Of a stretch of DNA of 64,000 nucleotides, positions 36,748 through 45,973 are shown one piece after another. The position numbers were made by a program, and so were the translations under genes. The stretch's first letter is position 1; each line of letters opens with the position of its first letter. The notes below the pieces were generated by a model, which was given only the letters and a program-made list of their open reading frames with translations, searched no databases and had not been told where the DNA came from. The DNA is taken from NCBI GenBank assembly GCA_965227455.1, contig OZ245752.1, forward strand, positions 2,914,001 to 2,978,000, written 5' to 3'. The stretch comes from JABDIP01 sp965227455 (GTDB lineage Bacteria; Pseudomonadota; Alphaproteobacteria; DSM-16000; Inquilinaceae).

Positions 36748-38280
36748 TCACAGCGGCGGCGCGCCACCGGCCTCGATCCGCTTGGCGACGAAGGCGTCGA
36801 GTTCGTCGCGGATCGCCGGGTCCATGGGCGGCTCCTCGTAATCGGCCAGCAACTGCTTCCAGATGCGGTTGGCGCGCCGGGTGGCGTCGACCGAGCCGCT
36901 GTCCTCCCAGGTCTCGTAGTTTCGCCAGTCGGAGAGGAGCGGCGTGTAGAAGGCGGTCTCGTAGCGTTCCAGGGTGTGCGGCGCCTGGAAATAATGGCTG
37001 GCCGGTCCGACCCCCTCGATGGCATTCACAGCCAGCGCGGCCTCGTCGACCTCGGCCGGGGTCATCCAGGCGATCATCATCTGGATCATCTCGGCATCGA
37101 TGATGAACTTCTCATAGGAGGTGCACAGCCCGCCCTCCAGCCAGCCCAGCGCATGCAGCACGTAGTTCACATGACCGAGCATGCAGGACCAGAGCGACAT
37201 CTGGGATTCATAGGCCGCCTGGGCATCCGGCGCATTTGAGGCGGTGGCGTTGGAAGCGCGCAGCGGCAGGCCGTATCTGCGGGCCAGCTGGCCGCTGGCG
37301 ATGGTCGCCTTGGCGTATTCCGGCGTGCCGAAGGCCGGCGATCCGGTCTTCATATCCACATTGGAGGTGAAGCTGCCATAGATCACCGGCGCGCCCGGAT
37401 TGACGCATTGGCTGAAGAGGATGCCGGCCAGCGCCTCGGCATTCTGCTGCACCAGCGCGCCGGCGACGGTGATCGGCGCCATCGCGCCGGCCAGCGTGAA
37501 GGGAGTGAAGATCACCGGCTGGCCGAGCCGCGCCATGATCATCGCGCCCTCCAGCATCGGCGCGTCATAGACCAGCGGCGAATTGGCATTGACCACGGTG
37601 TGGATCGACGGCTCCGACTTCAGCGTGTCGTGATCGACGCCGCGGGCGATGCGGGCGATCTCAATGGCGTCCTCGACTCGCTCGCGGCCGAGGGAATAGC
37701 AGTAGATCGCCTTGTCGGTCAGGCGGGTCGCGGCCGACACCGCCTCGAGATGCCGGGTCCGCGGATTGAGGTCTACCGGCTCCACCGGATAGCCGCCGAC
37801 GATCTGTGCCGCGTTCAGGCTTTGCGTCAGCCGAAGGAGATTGTTGTAGTCCGCGAAATTGCCGCTCACCCGACCGCGGTCGATATCGGACACGTTGGGC
37901 GTGCTGCCGACGGTGGCGAACACGCAGGAGTCGCCACCGATGCGGACATTGTTGCCGGTGTTGCGGGCGTGCAGGGTGAAGGTCTTCGGCGCGGTGCGGA
38001 TCTTCTCCATCACCATGTCCGGGTCGAAGCGGACCCTGACCCCGTCATCGTCGACCTTCGCACCCTCGCGGCGCACGATCTCCACCGCCTCAGGCAGCAG
38101 GAAATTCATGCCGGTGTCGCGCAGCACGGCGAGAGACCCCTGATGGATCGCCTCGACCTGGTCTTCGGAGAAGATCGAAAGCGGCGGGTACGGGTTGCGC
38201 ACATTGCGCCGCGGCTGCTGGACAATGCTGGGTCCGGGGCTGCGTTTGCGCTCGCGTCCTGCTCTTGCTCGTCTCGCCAT
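36748..38280 (-). CDS. mttB: Trimethylamine methyltransferase family protein (MttB superfamily, non-pyrrolysine)
   Basis: 510-residue MttB-superfamily protein. Typical segments are FATVGSTPNVSDIDRGR, HTVVNANSPLVYDAPMLEGAM, GAPVIYGSFTSNVDMKTGSPAFGTPE and CTSYEKFIIDAEMI. No in-frame TAG appears, so it lacks pyrrolysine and belongs with methyltransferases such as the glycine-betaine type that demethylate quaternary amines to a corrinoid protein. No corrinoid protein gene is in the window. The neighbouring FAD oxidoreductase is broken, so the pathway may have lost a step. The N terminus is basic. Confidence 0.88.
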   Translation of the reverse strand: MARRARAGRERKRSPGPSIVQQPRRNVRNPYPPLSIFSEDQVEAIHQGSLAVLRDTGMNFLLPEAVEIVRREGAKVDDDGVRVRFDPDMVMEKIRTAPKTFTLHARNTGNNVRIGGDSCVFATVGSTPNVSDIDRGRVSGNFADYNNLLRLTQSLNAAQIVGGYPVEPVDLNPRTRHLEAVSAATRLTDKAIYCYSLGRERVEDAIEIARIARGVDHDTLKSEPSIHTVVNANSPLVYDAPMLEGAMIMARLGQPVIFTPFTLAGAMAPITVAGALVQQNAEALAGILFSQCVNPGAPVIYGSFTSNVDMKTGSPAFGTPEYAKATIASGQLARRYGLPLRASNATASNAPDAQAAYESQMSLWSCMLGHVNYVLHALGWLEGGLCTSYEKFIIDAEMIQMMIAWMTPAEVDEAALAVNAIEGVGPASHYFQAPHTLERYETAFYTPLLSDWRNYETWEDSGSVDATRRANRIWKQLLADYEEPPMDPAIRDELDAFVAKRIEAGGAPPL

Positions 38281-38775
38281 GGGTCGGTTCCTAACGCCGG
38301 CTCAGATCGCGGCGGTCTGCGCGCCGCTTGCGAGAATCACTCTGACGCTATTTGCCGGCCCTGGGAAAGAAAATTCTGACGCCTCAAGCACTTCCGGCTG
38401 CGGATCGGGCCTCAGCCGAAGCAGTCATGACTCCAGACCGGACGGCGCACCACCGTTTTGGCGCGGTCATCCGGCGGCGACCATTCCACATGGAAGACGA
38501 TCTCGAAGGTCTCCAACCGCCGCCAGGGTCCGAAGATCGATGCCGAACACCTCGCGCCATCCGGCGATGCGCAATCGGCCCGCGATTGCGGGTTCTCCGG
38601 GTGAAGCGGTTCGGGTCTGTGCCATCGGATCAGGCGCCAGCAGGCATCGCGTGTCGGATCAGGAGCCCACACCCTGCCGGTCGGCGGTTAACGAGTGGCG
38701 AATTCGGCGGACGGCCCTGCCCGAGCCGCCCGCGCCCCTGGCGGCGCGGGCGGGCCTCGGCGCTCAACGCCGGCG
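38281..38775. other. Intergenic region with hairpins, no credible gene
   Basis: About 495 bases with only shadow-type frames. An 8-base stem CGCAATCG/CGATTGCG lies at 38570-38590. Near the RTX gene stop is a long GC-rich hairpin (listed separately). A minus-strand frame at 38412-38672 has no family likeness and no good start site. Confidence 0.5.
38721..38760 (-). terminator. Possible terminator hairpin of the RTX gene
   Basis: An 11-base perfect GC stem (38726-38736 with 38743-38753, 6-base loop) is extended by CCGAG/CTCGG beyond a 2-base bulge. It lies 16 bases past the RTX stop codon. There is no U-run on the exit side, so termination would need help. Confidence 0.4.
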
Positions 38776-41226
38776 TCAGACGATGAAGAAGTCCGCCTCG
38801 TTGAGCTCTGCCAGCTGGACGCCCTGGAAGGTCAGCGTCGTCGCCGCATCGAATGTCAGCACGGTGGAGGTGAATGCACCGCTGCCGGTCTCCGACGCGA
38901 TGGCCAGCACATCGTCGAAGGATACGATGGTGCTGAAGGCGGACAGGTCGACCACATCCTCGCTGCCGGCCCCGGCTTCGAACCCGACGATCCGGTCCTG
39001 GCCGCCATCGAGGCCGAAGGTGAAGAAATCGTCGCCGGCGCCGCCGACAAGAAGATCGTTACCGGCACCGCCATCCAACAGGTCGTCGCCATCGCCGCCG
39101 ACAAGCAGGTCGTTGCCCTCGCGGCCGAACAGCGCGTCTCCGTCCGCCCCACCGAACAAGGCGTCGGCATCCGCGCCGCCATCGAGCAGATCGAAACCAT
39201 TGCCGCCGATCAGCAGGTCGTTGCCCTCCTCACCAAGCAGGAAGTCGCCGCCGTCCTCGCCCTGCAGCAGGTCGTTCCCGGCACCGCCCTCGACAAAATC
39301 GTCGCCGGCACCGGTCCTGGCGACATCGTTGCCGGCGCCGAGATTGACCAGGTCCTCGGTGAACAGGGTGGCATCATTGTCGAAGGTGTCGTTTCCGTCC
39401 CCGAGTTCCACGACACTGCCGCCATCCGCGCCGTAGACGAAGTCGTCGAAATCCGAACCGATGACCTTCTGGAAGTTCTGGAACGTATCGCCCTCGGCAT
39501 GGCCGCCGAAACCGGTTCCGGCCACGCCCTTGACCGGCGCGGAGGTGCTCTGCGTCGCGTCGCCCAGATTGACCTGCACACCTTCGGGACTGTCGGAGTA
39601 GTCCAGCGTATCGAAGCCGAAATCCAAGGGGTCACGGGTGCCGCCATCCATCACATCGGCACCGGCGCCGCCGGCCACAATGTCGTTGCCGCCGCCGCCG
39701 TTCAGGATGTCGCTGCCGTCTCCGCCGCGCAGGACGTCGTCACCGTCGCCGCCCGAGACAATGCCGCTGACGCTGCCTCCCCGCCCGTCGAAAACATCAT
39801 TGCCGGCACCCAGATCGACATCGCCGGTGATCGTGCCGGTATTGGTGACGACATCGGCTCCATCCGCCAGCGCTATCGCGCCGGTGATCTGCCCCGAATT
39901 CTCCAGAGTCACGCCGGGACCGCCTAGCCCTGACGCGCTGGTTATCGCGACATCGGCGGTGATGGTTCCGCTGTTGTTGATGGAGTGCCCGGCACCCGTG
40001 GCGCTTGCCAATTCGATGCCAACAGCCGGCTGCCCCCCGACATCGGCTTCCGCGGTTATCAAACCGGTATTTGTGACGCTGGAACTGCCGTCGAGAAGGA
40101 GGGCACTGGCCGCCGCTCCAATGGCGGAAATGGTGCCCGAATTGGCCAAGGTAGTGTCGCCGGCTCCGTTGAACCCTACGGCCTGCGGCCCCGTCGCGCT
40201 GATGTCTCCGGCATTGTCGAATGCGGCATCGAAGTTCAGGGCCACCCCGATGGCGATACCGGACACCGAGTCCGCTGCGATGAGACCGGCGTTCGAACCT
40301 TCTCCTTGGCTAAGGAGTACGCCAACGCTGTTACCCAGGCTGGTGCTGGCCGCCGCGGCGGCCGTCACCGTGCCCTCGTTTTCGAACCGGCCGCCGAAAG
40401 CGATGATCCCGTTGGCGTTGCCGCCGCCCGCGGCAATTGCCTCGACCGTCCCGACATTCCGGATCAAAGCCGTTTCGTCGCCAAAGCTGAAGGACGACAT
40501 CCCGAAGGCGTTGCTGAATGCCTCGGTCGAGGTGCTGCGGACGAATCCGGAATTGTGCAGCGTACTGCCGGGTCCGGACGACAGGATGCCGACACTGTCC
40601 AACGCGGCCGTGACGTCGATCGTACCGGTGTTCACGACCTCGGATTCCGCGCCGACATCGATGGCATCGGCAATATCTGCGCCCGACACCTCAATCGTGC
40701 CGTCGTTCCGGACGTTCCCCAGATCCTCGGTCGAAATTCCCGTCGCCTGGTCGCTCGCTTCGGCTCGGATCAGCCCTCCGTTCACGACAGTCGACTCGGC
40801 CTCGACCAGGATCGCGACGCTGCCGTCAAACAATGACGATCCGCCGCCAGCGACCAGGATGTCGCCGTCGTTCTTGACCTCCGTGCCCGCAACCGAGCTG
40901 AAGACCCCGACCGCACCGGCAATCGTAGCCCCGCTCTGATTCTCGACGATGTTGCCAGTGCCGGTAACCTCGATGGCCGCTTCCGCGTCCAGAGGATCGA
41001 TGCTCGTCCCGGTCCCGGTCAGCGTGGCGCCGGCCTCGTTGATGAAGGTGTTGTTGTTGCCGGTGATGAGCACAGCCGGATCGTCCGTCCGGTCGACGGA
41101 GTTGAAGACCGTCTCGCCGTCGCCGTCGATCAGCAATTGGGGTTCGGGTGGCGCCAAGGCGAGGTCGAATTGCGCACGGGTGGTCAGAAGCGGATCGAAT
41201 GCGGATTTGCGGATTTCGGTCATCAT
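38776..41226 (-). CDS. Large RTX (hemolysin-type calcium-binding) secreted protein with beta-helix-like repeats
   Basis: 816 residues. From about 50 to 490 there are imperfect repeats of the N-x-G-T-I-x-A kind (VVNTGTIDVTA, LANSGTISAIGA, INNSGTITADV), as in beta-helical autotransporter passengers. RTX nonapeptides (GGDGDD, GGGGND, GGAGAD and similar) occur at about 490-530 and 605-740 and bind calcium outside the cell. The C terminus (FFTFGLDGGQDRIVGFEAG to NEADFFIV) has the hydrophobic ending of type I secretion substrates. No Sec signal is seen. ATG 41226 has AGGAGA upstream; the 44-codon extension lacks a site. No T1SS exporter gene is in the window. Function is likely adhesion or surface layer, by analogy. 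Confidence 0.9.
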   Translation of the reverse strand: MMTEIRKSAFDPLLTTRAQFDLALAPPEPQLLIDGDGETVFNSVDRTDDPAVLITGNNNTFINEAGATLTGTGTSIDPLDAEAAIEVTGTGNIVENQSGATIAGAVGVFSSVAGTEVKNDGDILVAGGGSSLFDGSVAILVEAESTVVNGGLIRAEASDQATGISTEDLGNVRNDGTIEVSGADIADAIDVGAESEVVNTGTIDVTAALDSVGILSSGPGSTLHNSGFVRSTSTEAFSNAFGMSSFSFGDETALIRNVGTVEAIAAGGGNANGIIAFGGRFENEGTVTAAAAASTSLGNSVGVLLSQGEGSNAGLIAADSVSGIAIGVALNFDAAFDNAGDISATGPQAVGFNGAGDTTLANSGTISAIGAAASALLLDGSSSVTNTGLITAEADVGGQPAVGIELASATGAGHSINNSGTITADVAITSASGLGGPGVTLENSGQITGAIALADGADVVTNTGTITGDVDLGAGNDVFDGRGGSVSGIVSGGDGDDVLRGGDGSDILNGGGGNDIVAGGAGADVMDGGTRDPLDFGFDTLDYSDSPEGVQVNLGDATQSTSAPVKGVAGTGFGGHAEGDTFQNFQKVIGSDFDDFVYGADGGSVVELGDGNDTFDNDATLFTEDLVNLGAGNDVARTGAGDDFVEGGAGNDLLQGEDGGDFLLGEEGNDLLIGGNGFDLLDGGADADALFGGADGDALFGREGNDLLVGGDGDDLLDGGAGNDLLVGGAGDDFFTFGLDGGQDRIVGFEAGAGSEDVVDLSAFSTIVSFDDVLAIASETGSGAFTSTVLTFDAATTLTFQGVQLAELNEADFFIV

Positions 41227-41554
41227 CGCTGGTCTCCTGAGCAAAGAGGTCGAGGCACGGTCGGCAGCGGCATTCAAAGGGTCTTCACCACTCCGGGCTG
41301 CACGCTGAACGCTGTTGGCGCACCCGGCACCAAGAAAGGGCGATCCGCCCTGGGGCACCGCAAAGAGCTCGGCTGATCTCCGAGCGCGACAGATCGCCCT
41401 GTCCCTCGCCTAGAGGACAAGGAAATACAACTCTTATCAGAAGCCGATCTGACAGAGCGGCTTCGAAAACTCTAGTAAAACCCGAAGTTTGGCAGAAAGC
41501 CGAGATCGACATCCGCCCCCATACGGATCAACTATAACCACCGTTAGTTGCCGG
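41227..41554. other. Upstream region of the RTX gene
   Basis: 328 bases between the RTX start and the endonuclease stop, with no credible gene. It should contain the RTX promoter and the end of the endonuclease mRNA. I see no strong -35/-10 pair or terminator. The part near 41420-41540 is less GC-rich than the surroundings. Confidence 0.4.
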
Positions 41555-42286
41555 CTACAACCGGTTTTTCTGTGACGATTCCAAGGCGGGTCGAACACCT
41601 TCGGCGGAGGGACAGAGGTCGTGCAACGGGCAGTCCCGGCACCGGCTTGCATCCGAGCGGCAGATCGTCTGGCCAAGCCGCTTCATCAATTGATGGTGGT
41701 CGTCCAGCTTGGCCGCACCCCAGCCCGTCGGCAGGCGCGGCATGAGACGACGATAGGCTTCCTCTTGGGTCGCACGTGCCCGGACCAGCCCGAGTTTGCG
41801 GGCGACCCGGAGATGGTGGGTGTCGACGACCAGGGCGCGCATCCTCAACGTGCTGAAGTTGAGGGTCGCGGCACTGACCTTCCGGCCGACGCCCGGCAGC
41901 CGCTCGAGCCAGTCCATTGCCGGCTCGACGGGCATGCGAACCAGGAAATCGAGTTCGATCCGTCGCCGCCTGGCGGTGATGGCCCGCAAGGCGTCTTGCA
42001 GCAGGGGCGACTTCCGTTCGGCGAAATTGACCGGAGCGATCGCGGACCGGACCGCGGGCCCGGGCGCATCCCGTACCGCCTCCCAGGTCCTGAAGCGCCT
42101 TCGCAGGGCGGCGAAGGCAGCCAGCGACTCCTCGCCCCGGGTTCGGCCGCCGACCAGCCCCATGACCAGCTGGTCAACCGGCCCGAGATGGCGCCACGGT
42201 CCGGGCCGACCGAAACGAGCGGCCAGCCGCGCATGCACCGCCGCCAGGGTGAGCTGGCCGTCTTCAATTGGTAGCAGGAGTTGCAT
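41555..42286 (-). CDS. Endonuclease III-like [4Fe-4S] HhH-GPD DNA glycosylase
   Basis: 243-residue base-excision-repair protein. The helix-hairpin-helix is LPGVGRKVS with catalytic Lys136; the catalytic Asp155 is in VVDTHHLRVARKLGL. The iron-sulfur cluster loop is Cys209-x6-Cys216-x2-Cys219-x5-Cys225, exactly the endonuclease III spacing. The N-terminal helix that normally has SQ-x-T-D reads LVGGRTRGEESL, so base recognition may differ. It is probably a second, divergent Nth-like glycosylase rather than the housekeeping enzyme. Divergent from the PPOX gene. Confidence 0.87.
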   Translation of the reverse strand: MQLLLPIEDGQLTLAAVHARLAARFGRPGPWRHLGPVDQLVMGLVGGRTRGEESLAAFAALRRRFRTWEAVRDAPGPAVRSAIAPVNFAERKSPLLQDALRAITARRRRIELDFLVRMPVEPAMDWLERLPGVGRKVSAATLNFSTLRMRALVVDTHHLRVARKLGLVRARATQEEAYRRLMPRLPTGWGAAKLDDHHQLMKRLGQTICRSDASRCRDCPLHDLCPSAEGVRPALESSQKNRL

Positions 42287-42465
42287 TGTCCGGACACCCT
42301 ATCCAAATTGGCGAACAAAACAAGAACAAAATTTCGCTTCCCGGGTTGGATCGTTGCCCCGCGTTCGGGTGTCTCATGACAATGTGCGGCTTGGGGCGCG
42401 TCCCGTAGCAGGCTAGTCTGCGAGCCCGTTTCAGCGCATCGAGACAGTCCACAGGAGGCATCCGC

Positions 42466-43035
42466 ATGGCCAAACAGTTCCCCCGGATCGAGGATGCCCA
42501 TCGGGATTTCATTGCGCGGCAGCGGATTTTCTTCGCCGCCTCGGCAGCCGCGGAGTCGCGGATCAATCTATCGCCGAGAAGCACGGACCTGCTGCGGGTG
42601 ATCGATGCCGGCTCGGTGGTCTATCTCGACCGCACCGGGAGCGGCAACGAGACGGCGGCGCATATGCTGGCGGATGGCCGCCTGACCTTCATGTTCTGCG
42701 CTTTCGGAGGACCGCCGTTGATCCTGCGGCTCTATGGCCGCGGACGCATTCTCGAACGCGGCGGCGACGAGTACGCAACCCTGCTGGCGGACCGCTTCGA
42801 CGGCGCCGAACCGCATGGCGCGCGCCAGATGGTGCGGCTGGATGTGGAGCTGGTACAGACGTCCTGCGGCTTCGGCGTGCCATTCTTCGCCTATGAGGGC
42901 GAACGGAAATCGATGGATCGCTGGGCCGATGCCAAGAGCGAAGCCGAACTTGCCGAGTACCGGCAGACCTACAACCAGCGCAGCATCGACGGGCTGCCGA
43001 CCGGGCTTCCCATGGACGCCGAGCCGCCGGCCTGA
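42466..43035 (+). CDS. Pyridoxamine 5'-phosphate oxidase family protein
   Basis: 189-residue split-barrel flavin-binding protein. The segments FFAASAAAESRINLSPRS and VYLDRTGSGNETAAHMLADGRLTFMFCAFGGPPLILRLYG match the PPOX-like domain (read here in parts). The C terminus is family-specific (YRQTYNQRSIDGLPTGLP). Such proteins often bind FMN or F420 and reduce small molecules. The exact role is unknown. An AGGAGGC site precedes the ATG. Confidence 0.85.
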   Translation: MAKQFPRIEDAHRDFIARQRIFFAASAAAESRINLSPRSTDLLRVIDAGSVVYLDRTGSGNETAAHMLADGRLTFMFCAFGGPPLILRLYGRGRILERGGDEYATLLADRFDGAEPHGARQMVRLDVELVQTSCGFGVPFFAYEGERKSMDRWADAKSEAELAEYRQTYNQRSIDGLPTGLPMDAEPPA

Positions 43036-43065
43036 CGGCGCGTTCCGGCTAGCGGCCGACCGCAC

Positions 43066-43503
43066 TCAGCCTGTTTGTTCGGCAAAGGCCGCCAGGGCCG
43101 GCAGAGCGACACCCCAGCCCCGTTCGAACAGCGCGCAGCGCTCCGGCCAGCGCTCGCCCAGGCCGCTGTCGCCTTCGCTATGGGTGACGTCGATGCGGGT
43201 GTGGTCGCCATCGCCGGTAAAGCGCACCTCGACTTCCGTCGGCCGGTCAATCGCCCCCGGATGCCAGGAGTAGACGATGCGGTGCGGCGGCTCGCAGACC
43301 TGCACCTCGCCGAACACATATTCCTCGCCGCTGTCCGATCGTTCCAGGAACAGGCCACCGACCCGGGGCTCGAGGCTGAGTTGGGAGCGCTGGAAGCGCC
43401 GATGGCCCGGCGGCCACCAGAGATCGACCTTGGCGGTGAACACGGCGAAGGCATGCTCCACCGCGCATCGGATGCGCACCGATCGTTCAAGCGGTTGGTT
43501 CAC
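43066..43503 (-). CDS. SRPBCC (START/AHSA1-like) domain protein
   Basis: 145-residue SRPBCC protein with the helix-grip fold of the AHSA1 group: EHAFAVFTAKVDLWWP near the N terminus, a central VYSWHPGAIDRPTEVEVRFTGDGDHTRIDVTHS, and a C-terminal helix. Members bind hydrophobic ligands. Its start overlaps the ArsR stop by 4 bases, a very common ArsR-SRPBCC pairing. Converges on the PPOX gene. Confidence 0.9.
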   Translation of the reverse strand: MNQPLERSVRIRCAVEHAFAVFTAKVDLWWPPGHRRFQRSQLSLEPRVGGLFLERSDSGEEYVFGEVQVCEPPHRIVYSWHPGAIDRPTEVEVRFTGDGDHTRIDVTHSEGDSGLGERWPERCALFERGWGVALPALAAFAEQTG

Positions 43504-43826
43504 GGGCGCTTGCCGGCCGTGTTCTCGGCGACCATCGTCAGCCGCGTCAGGGCATCGTCCCAGAACTGATCGAGCCAGAGGCGCGCAGCGTCGAAGCCGG
43601 AGCGGTGAAGCTGGAATACATTGCGGTTGCCCTCGCTTTGATGGACCACCAGCTCGGCGCCTTCCAGCTGCCTGAGATGCTTGGACACGGCCGGCCGGCT
43701 GACCGGCAGCGCCGCCGCGATCTCTCCCACCGATTTCGGTCCCGGAGCGAGCAGTCGAACGATCTGCCGACGGGTCGCATTGCCCAGCGCGTCGAGTGTC
43801 GCTTCCTGCCTGGATTGTCTGGACAC
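43500..43826 (-). CDS. ArsR family transcriptional regulator
   Basis: 108-residue winged-helix regulator: ATLDALGNATRRQIVRLLAPGPKSVGEIAAAL then SRPAVSKHLRQLEGAELVVHQSEGNRNVFQL. Cys metal-binding residues are absent, so it probably senses an organic ligand or acts with its SRPBCC partner. I choose GTG 43826 with GAGGG upstream; the open frame continues 35 codons further but crosses the operator-like palindrome at 43849-43864. Confidence 0.9.
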   Translation of the reverse strand: MSRQSRQEATLDALGNATRRQIVRLLAPGPKSVGEIAAALPVSRPAVSKHLRQLEGAELVVHQSEGNRNVFQLHRSGFDAARLWLDQFWDDALTRLTMVAENTAGKRP

Positions 43827-43848
43827 GGAGTCACTACCCTCATTATTG

Positions 43849-43864
43849 GTAACTTGTGAGTTAC
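43849..43864. promoter_or_regulatory. Operator palindrome of the ArsR regulator
   Basis: GTAACT and AGTTAC arms are separated by TGTG, a perfect inverted repeat 23 bases upstream of the ArsR start. The GTAAC/GTTAC form is typical of ArsR-SRPBCC autoregulatory sites. Confidence 0.65.
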
Positions 43865-43949
43865 GGTATTGGCCGCGTTGCCGGAGTGTCAAGCCGGCAG
43901 GACGGTGAGGCGCCGCCACGCGGCACCCCACCGGCCCTTTGCGGAGCGG

Positions 43950-45362
43950 TCAGCCCAGCAGGTTGGGCAGGAACAGGGACACCTCCGGCACATAGGTGAT
44001 CAGGATCAGGAATCCGAACAGGATGCCGACCCAGGGCAGCGCCGCGGTCATCACCTGCAGGATGCCCATGCCGGTGATGCTGGAGGTGACGAACAGGTTG
44101 AGCCCGACCGGCGGCGTGATCATGCCGATCTCCATGTTCACCACCATGATGATGCCGAGATGGATCGGGTCGATGCCGAGTTGCAGCGCGATCGGATAGA
44201 CGATCGGCGCGACGATCAGCAGCAGCCCGCTGGGCTCCATGAACTGCCCGCCGATCAGCAGCAGCACGTTGACCACCACCAGGAAGGTCCAGGCGGCGAA
44301 CTCGGCATCGATGATGCCGGCGGCGATGCTCTGCGGAATCTGCAGCTCGGTCAGCACATGGCTGAACATCAGCGCGTTGAAGATGATGAACATCAGCATG
44401 ATCGACATCTTCGCGGCATCGAGCAGCACCCGGCGGGTATCCGGATGGAAGACGTTGATCGGGATCGAGGCCACCGCCTTCCAGAGATTGCGCCAGGCCG
44501 CCTGCGCCAGGGCCTCGCCCTCCTTCTGCCAGGGCTCGTCCTTCAGCAGCCCGATGCCGCGATAGATCACGGTTGCGGTTATGAAGCCGTACACTGCCGC
44601 AAATGCCGCCGCCTCGGTCGGCGTGAACCAGCCCTGATAGATTCCCATCAGGATCAGCACGATCAGCAGCAATCCGAACACCGCATGCCAGCCGCGCTTG
44701 AGAAAGGTCAGCCAGCCCGGGAATTTGAGACCGGCAATGTTATAGCGGCCGACCCCGAACCAGATGCCGACGACCAGCAACAGCCCCGCCAGCAGACCGG
44801 GGATCACCCCGGCCAGGAACAGCTTGCCGACCGATTCATTGGTCGCGGCGGCATAGACCACCATGACGATGGAGGGCGGGATCAGGATCCCCAGCGTGCC
44901 TGCGGTGGAGATCACGCCGGCGGCGAAGGATTTCGGGTAATTGGCCTCCTCCATGCCCTTGATGGCGATGGGGCCGATCGCGGCCACCGTGGCCGGAGAG
45001 GACCCTGACAAGGCGGCGAACAGCATGCAGGAGAACACGCCTGCGGTCGCCATGCCGCCGCGCAGATGCCCGACCGCGGCAATGGCGAAACGGACGATGC
45101 GTTCCGCCGCCCCGCCGGAGGTCAGGAAGGCGCTCGACAGGATGAAGAACGGGATCGCCGTCAGCAGGAACTTCTCGTTCATGGCACCCACCACCGCCGT
45201 CGCCAGGCTGGACGCCTTGCCGGATTCGATGAAGGTCACCGTCAGGGCAGGGAGTCCCAGCGACACCCCGATCGGCACGCGCAGAGCCAGCAGGGCAAAG
45301 ACCAGGGTGAACAGCACGAACGTGGTGTGCGGTTCGAGGGCATGGCGAAGGACCTCGATCAT
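43950..45362 (-). CDS. dctM: TRAP transporter large permease (DctM)
   Basis: 470-residue inner-membrane protein with about 12 hydrophobic segments. DctM features include GVSLGLPALTVTFIESG, AALSGSSPATVAAIGPIAIKGM, STAGTLGILIPPSIVMVVYA and LGIIMVVNMEIGMITPPVGLNLFVTSSI. It forms the sodium-coupled transport channel with DctQ and takes ligand from DctP. The start overlaps the dctQ stop by 4 bases. Last gene of the operon. Confidence 0.95.
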   Translation of the reverse strand: MIEVLRHALEPHTTFVLFTLVFALLALRVPIGVSLGLPALTVTFIESGKASSLATAVVGAMNEKFLLTAIPFFILSSAFLTSGGAAERIVRFAIAAVGHLRGGMATAGVFSCMLFAALSGSSPATVAAIGPIAIKGMEEANYPKSFAAGVISTAGTLGILIPPSIVMVVYAAATNESVGKLFLAGVIPGLLAGLLLVVGIWFGVGRYNIAGLKFPGWLTFLKRGWHAVFGLLLIVLILMGIYQGWFTPTEAAAFAAVYGFITATVIYRGIGLLKDEPWQKEGEALAQAAWRNLWKAVASIPINVFHPDTRRVLLDAAKMSIMLMFIIFNALMFSHVLTELQIPQSIAAGIIDAEFAAWTFLVVVNVLLLIGGQFMEPSGLLLIVAPIVYPIALQLGIDPIHLGIIMVVNMEIGMITPPVGLNLFVTSSITGMGILQVMTAALPWVGILFGFLILITYVPEVSLFLPNLLG

Positions 45363-45958
45363 TTCGGGCCCCCCGTATGGTAGACTTCCTCGACCAGCTC
45401 CTCGGCCTCGTGGCTAGCGGTGATGCTGTCGCGCTTGCCGGTCAGCACCTCGGCCGTGGCGAAGAAGATCGTCACCGCCAGATAGGTGAAGCCCAGGGTC
45501 AGGAACCCGTAGGTAAACCAGTGCGGGATATCGAGCTCGTCGGTCCCCACCGTGCGCAGGAAGCTGGAGGACAGGAACTTGGCCGACACCAGGTAGCCGG
45601 TCACCGCGAAAGCGACCGCATAGCCGGCGCTGATCAGCCCGGCGACCACATTGATCCAGCGCTGCGCTGCGCGCGGGAACAGGTTGACGATGACGTCGAC
45701 GCCGATGTGCACGCCCTTGCGCAGCACATAGGCCATGCCGAACAGCACCAGGTACAGGAACAGGTTGAGGGTGAGCTCCAGGGCCCAGATCAGGCTGCCG
45801 CCGAAGACCCGCCGCACGATCACATTGGCGAAGGCGACGATGGTCATGGCTGCCAGCAGATAGGCGATGAGCGTTTCCTCCACCCACTCCGCGAGGCGCA
45901 GGAAACGAGAAAGCGGCCCCTGAGGGCCGCTTTCGTGGACGGGAACGTCCGACATCAA
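45359..45958 (-). CDS. dctQ: TRAP transporter small permease (DctQ)
   Basis: 199-residue protein with four membrane helices (ETLIAYLLAAMTIVAFANVIVRR; ALELTLNLFLYLVLFGMAYVL; WINVVAGLISAGYAVAFAV; FTYGFLTLGFTYLAVTIFF). The KGVHIGVDVIVNLFP segment is characteristic of DctQ. It stabilises and partners DctM. It lies 15 bases after the dctP stop. Confidence 0.93.
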   Translation of the reverse strand: MMSDVPVHESGPQGPLSRFLRLAEWVEETLIAYLLAAMTIVAFANVIVRRVFGGSLIWALELTLNLFLYLVLFGMAYVLRKGVHIGVDVIVNLFPRAAQRWINVVAGLISAGYAVAFAVTGYLVSAKFLSSSFLRTVGTDELDIPHWFTYGFLTLGFTYLAVTIFFATAEVLTGKRDSITASHEAEELVEEVYHTGGPK

Positions 45959-45973
45959 GCGGCTTTCCAGGCC

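Noticed and set aside
38412..38672. An 86-codon minus-strand frame between mttB and the RTX gene
   Set aside because: No recognisable motif, no Shine-Dalgarno at its start, and a GC-rich stretch where chance frames are common.
39638..40939. A 433-codon plus-strand frame opposite the RTX gene
   Set aside because: It is Pro/Ser/Ala-rich low-complexity sequence produced by the repeats on the other strand.
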